A DNA stretch of 64,000 nt from Blautia parvula (lineage in GTDB: Bacteria > Bacillota > Clostridia > Lachnospirales > Lachnospiraceae), in contig NZ_CP084061.1 of NCBI RefSeq assembly GCF_020215665.1, forward strand, positions 4,927,001 through 4,991,000. Reading direction: 5' to 3'. The first letter of the stretch is position 1. Each line of letters begins with the position of its first letter. Shown piece after piece: positions 61,891 to 64,000 of the stretch. The notes under the pieces were generated by a model. The model made no database searches. It saw only the letters and a program-made list of their open reading frames with translations, and had not been told where the DNA came from. The position numbers and the translations under genes are program-made.

Positions 61891-63369
61891 TCAGGAATTA
61901 TTACGAAAATGATTCGGAGAAACGCCGTACTGGGATTTGAATGCTCTTGAAAAATTAAACGCGTTTTCATACCCTACATTTGCTGCGATTTGCTGAATGG
62001 AGAGATTGGGATTCTTCAAAAACTCCAGTGCATGTTCCATACGGACCATACGCAGATATTCCTGAAACGGCATATGGAATGTCTTATGAAAAGACTTGCT
62101 CAAATAGGAATAACTCATAAAGAAACGGTCAGCTAAAGCTGAAAGCGTCAGTTCTTCCATGTAATGCGTATCCACATAATTCTTTACCATATCCAAAGAA
62201 TTGGAAGACTCAGGATGCTGGGAAATTTGCTGTGAATACCTGATCAGTTTATTATGAAGGTAGTTTTCCAGACTCTCATAATCCGCAAAAGAAGAGAGAG
62301 GAGGACAGCGCTGGCTCAGTTCAAAATAGTTTAGTGTGGATAAGGCTGCACCCAGTACCTCGTTAAAGTAATGATAGAAAATGTTCAAATCTGGTATGGT
62401 GAGCTCTTTGATTTTTTTAAAAAAAGTAATGCGCTGTGCACTGTTGGCAATCAGGGAAGGTGTTTGGATAAACTGATTCATCATATGTTTAAGCTTTTGA
62501 GGAATACCCTGTTTTGCCATTGGCGTCATATCTGTAAAGAGATGTCCGTATCCTAGGGGAAGACGCAGACAGATATATTCCTGTGCCCTCTGAAAGTGCC
62601 GGGCAATACCTGAAATGTCGGAAGGAGACATCAGACACCCCACGCAGGAATCTTTGTTTGCATCAATAGTACCCAGAAGAAAATTTCTGAGGGGTTCATA
62701 ACTTTCGGCAGCGCAGATCATAACAATTTCAAACTGTGATAACGTATTGCATAAAACATGGCCGATGGTATCATAAACCGCATTGATCTTATGATTCATT
62801 GCATCATAGGTCTGAGGGGAACGAAAAGCCAATATGGCAATACAGCAGTTATCTTCAATTCCTTCATTGGCAAGACCGTCAAGAAAAGATGCGGGAGGAG
62901 TGCCGTTAGCGGGAAGCTGTGTCAGCTTTTGCAAAAGGTTTTCCGAAAGATGAAAAAGATTTTCCCGGAATTTGTAAGGTACATGAGGATAGCTTTGAAA
63001 AGCGGAGAAAGCTTTTGTGAGAACTTTGCACAGACTATCATTGAGAATCGGTTTTAGGAGATAGTCCATAGCCCCGTTTTGAAAAGCGCCTCTTACATAA
63101 TCAAAATCATCATATCCACTGAGCACAATAAACTGGACGGGATGAAGTTTTTTGCTTAAAGCATGAATCAGGCTGATACCATCCATGCCGTTCATTTTGA
63201 TATCAGTAAATACAATCTGAGGTTTGTAGGTCCGGCAAATTTCCAGGGCATCTTCCCCGCTCAGGCAGGTTCGGATTTCGCCGGCTTCCGGAAAATTGAG
63301 CAGGCGAATCTTGTTATGCAGGCCCTCGCAGATATAATATTCGTCATCGACAATCAGGATATTGTACAT
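61891..63369 (-). CDS. YesN-type response regulator with AraC output domain
   Basis: A 492-residue response regulator. The receiver domain occupies residues 1-120 with phospho-acceptor Asp in VFTDIKMNG near position 56, acidic pair in VDDEYY, and the Lys in LLKPI. A long variable middle follows and the last 100 residues are an AraC double helix-turn-helix ending QYGVSPNHFR. GGAGGAG precedes the start. It is paired with the sensor kinase just upstream. Such pairs usually control sugar ABC transporters or glycosidases, but none lies in the visible part to the left. Confidence 0.9.
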   Translation of the reverse strand: MYNILIVDDEYYICEGLHNKIRLLNFPEAGEIRTCLSGEDALEICRTYKPQIVFTDIKMNGMDGISLIHALSKKLHPVQFIVLSGYDDFDYVRGAFQNGAMDYLLKPILNDSLCKVLTKAFSAFQSYPHVPYKFRENLFHLSENLLQKLTQLPANGTPPASFLDGLANEGIEDNCCIAILAFRSPQTYDAMNHKINAVYDTIGHVLCNTLSQFEIVMICAAESYEPLRNFLLGTIDANKDSCVGCLMSPSDISGIARHFQRAQEYICLRLPLGYGHLFTDMTPMAKQGIPQKLKHMMNQFIQTPSLIANSAQRITFFKKIKELTIPDLNIFYHYFNEVLGAALSTLNYFELSQRCPPLSSFADYESLENYLHNKLIRYSQQISQHPESSNSLDMVKNYVDTHYMEELTLSALADRFFMSYSYLSKSFHKTFHMPFQEYLRMVRMEHALEFLKNPNLSIQQIAANVGYENAFNFSRAFKSQYGVSPNHFRNNS

Positions 63370-63375
63370 AGTTCA

Positions 63376-64000
63376 TTACTCCTCCTTTATTACGTCAGCC
63401 GGAATATAAATCATTATAGTAGTCCCATGGTGTTCCCGGCTTTCAATTGTAAGCTGAGCACGTTGGCTGTAAAAAAGTTTCAGTCGTCTATAGATGTTCT
63501 GCAGGCCGATAAAAGTACCGTTGGAAGAATCCAGTAAAGTTTCAGAAGGATGTTCCAGGCTGTATAATACCTCTGATAATCGGTCCGGTGACATGCCGTC
63601 TCCATCATCGCAAACCTTTATTTCCATAAAATCAGCCATTGGTTTAATGGAAATATGTATATGCAGCGAAGTGTTAGGCGATACCAATCCGTGTAGAATG
63701 GAATTTTCCAAAAGAGGCTGCAGTAAAAATTTAATAATCTGTATCTTTTGAACGGATTCAGGAACGTCCGTAGTCAAACGTAATTGATTAAAATAGCGGA
63801 TATTGTACACGTTGATCAAAGAGACAGCGGTGCGAAGTTCAGATTCAATCGTCGCGTACAATCCGTCATTTTTTATGTTGTAACGGAGAATCTGTCCAAA
63901 AGATGCAATGGATTCTGCAAGTATTTCCTGGCCATGCTGGGAAGCGTATCCGGAAAAAATACTCAGTGTGTTATAGATAAAATGCGGATTGATCTGATAT
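63376..64000 (-). CDS. YesM-type sensor histidine kinase, C-terminal part
   Basis: The frame continues past the window end, so only the last 208 residues are seen. The phospho-acceptor His is in QINPHFIYNTL (PF06580-type), and the ATPase domain carries LLQPLLENSILHGL and the G-box VCDDGDGMSPDRL. The N-terminal sensor and membrane helices are outside the window. It is 6 bases upstream of the response regulator gene, giving a two-component operon. Confidence 0.9.
   Translation of the reverse strand, partial: YQINPHFIYNTLSIFSGYASQHGQEILAESIASFGQILRYNIKNDGLYATIESELRTAVSLINVYNIRYFNQLRLTTDVPESVQKIQIIKFLLQPLLENSILHGLVSPNTSLHIHISIKPMADFMEIKVCDDGDGMSPDRLSEVLYSLEHPSETLLDSSNGTFIGLQNIYRRLKLFYSQRAQLTIESREHHGTTIMIYIPADVIKEE

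Noticed and set aside
1-64000. tRNA, rRNA or CRISPR array
   Set aside because: No cloverleaf with a TTCGA-type loop, no rRNA-like text and no evenly spaced repeats were noticed on reading; a tRNA scan was not possible.

Overview
The window looks like chromosomal DNA of a gut-type Lachnospiraceae (Blautia-like Clostridia). This is inferred from moderate GC, Gram-positive AGGAGG-type ribosome sites, clostridial lipoproteins, several AraC/YesN-type regulators and many glycosidases. No rRNA, tRNA or CRISPR array was seen, so the genus is not fixed.

Region 1 (1-24.7 kb) is a transporter island. It holds the end of one Opp/Nik-type ABC importer, a FecBCD-type metal-chelate importer with a methyltransferase and an FmdE protein, a MerR regulator with a textbook operator driving a second Opp/Nik-type importer plus ABC exporter and His-rich protein, and a third operon. 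The third operon starts with an AraC regulator fused to a methyltransferase and continues with an Opp/Nik importer, a MATE exporter and a second copy of the same methyltransferase. Repeated pairing of importer, exporter, SAM enzyme and metal-binding protein suggests uptake and handling of metals or metal chelates; the substrate is not shown by sequence.

Region 2 (25.1-42.1 kb) is for plant-type glycan or glycoside use: SDR and TetR genes, a GPH symporter with a GH2 enzyme, an AraC regulator, a GH35-like enzyme, a MATE pump, a sugar isomerase-like protein, GH1, GH43 with a binding domain, and GH78 rhamnosidase.

Region 3 (42.1-51.1 kb) mixes a compact, uncharacterised catabolic cluster (GcvT-like enzyme, Cys-rich orphan, SDR, divergent PucR regulator) with a graveyard of gene ends: lacA, two AraC pieces, an aldo/keto reductase, kdgK, an rraA-like gene, an Old Yellow Enzyme and a hydroxyacid dehydrogenase, joined at abrupt breakpoints.

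Region 4 (51.2-60.7 kb) is a mobile, AT-rich accessory zone. It contains a sigma-like factor whose ribosome site lies in a hairpin, a large structured RNA, a MazF toxin without antitoxin, excisionase, integrase, MobC-like protein, and a promoter-RNA-terminator-nuclease unit resembling a type III toxin-antitoxin layout. An IS256-type insertion sequence, a DUF6236-like gene, regulator debris and two small membrane/secreted proteins follow. Region 5 (61-64 kb) has a PhnP-like hydrolase and a YesN/YesM-type two-component pair cut by the window end.
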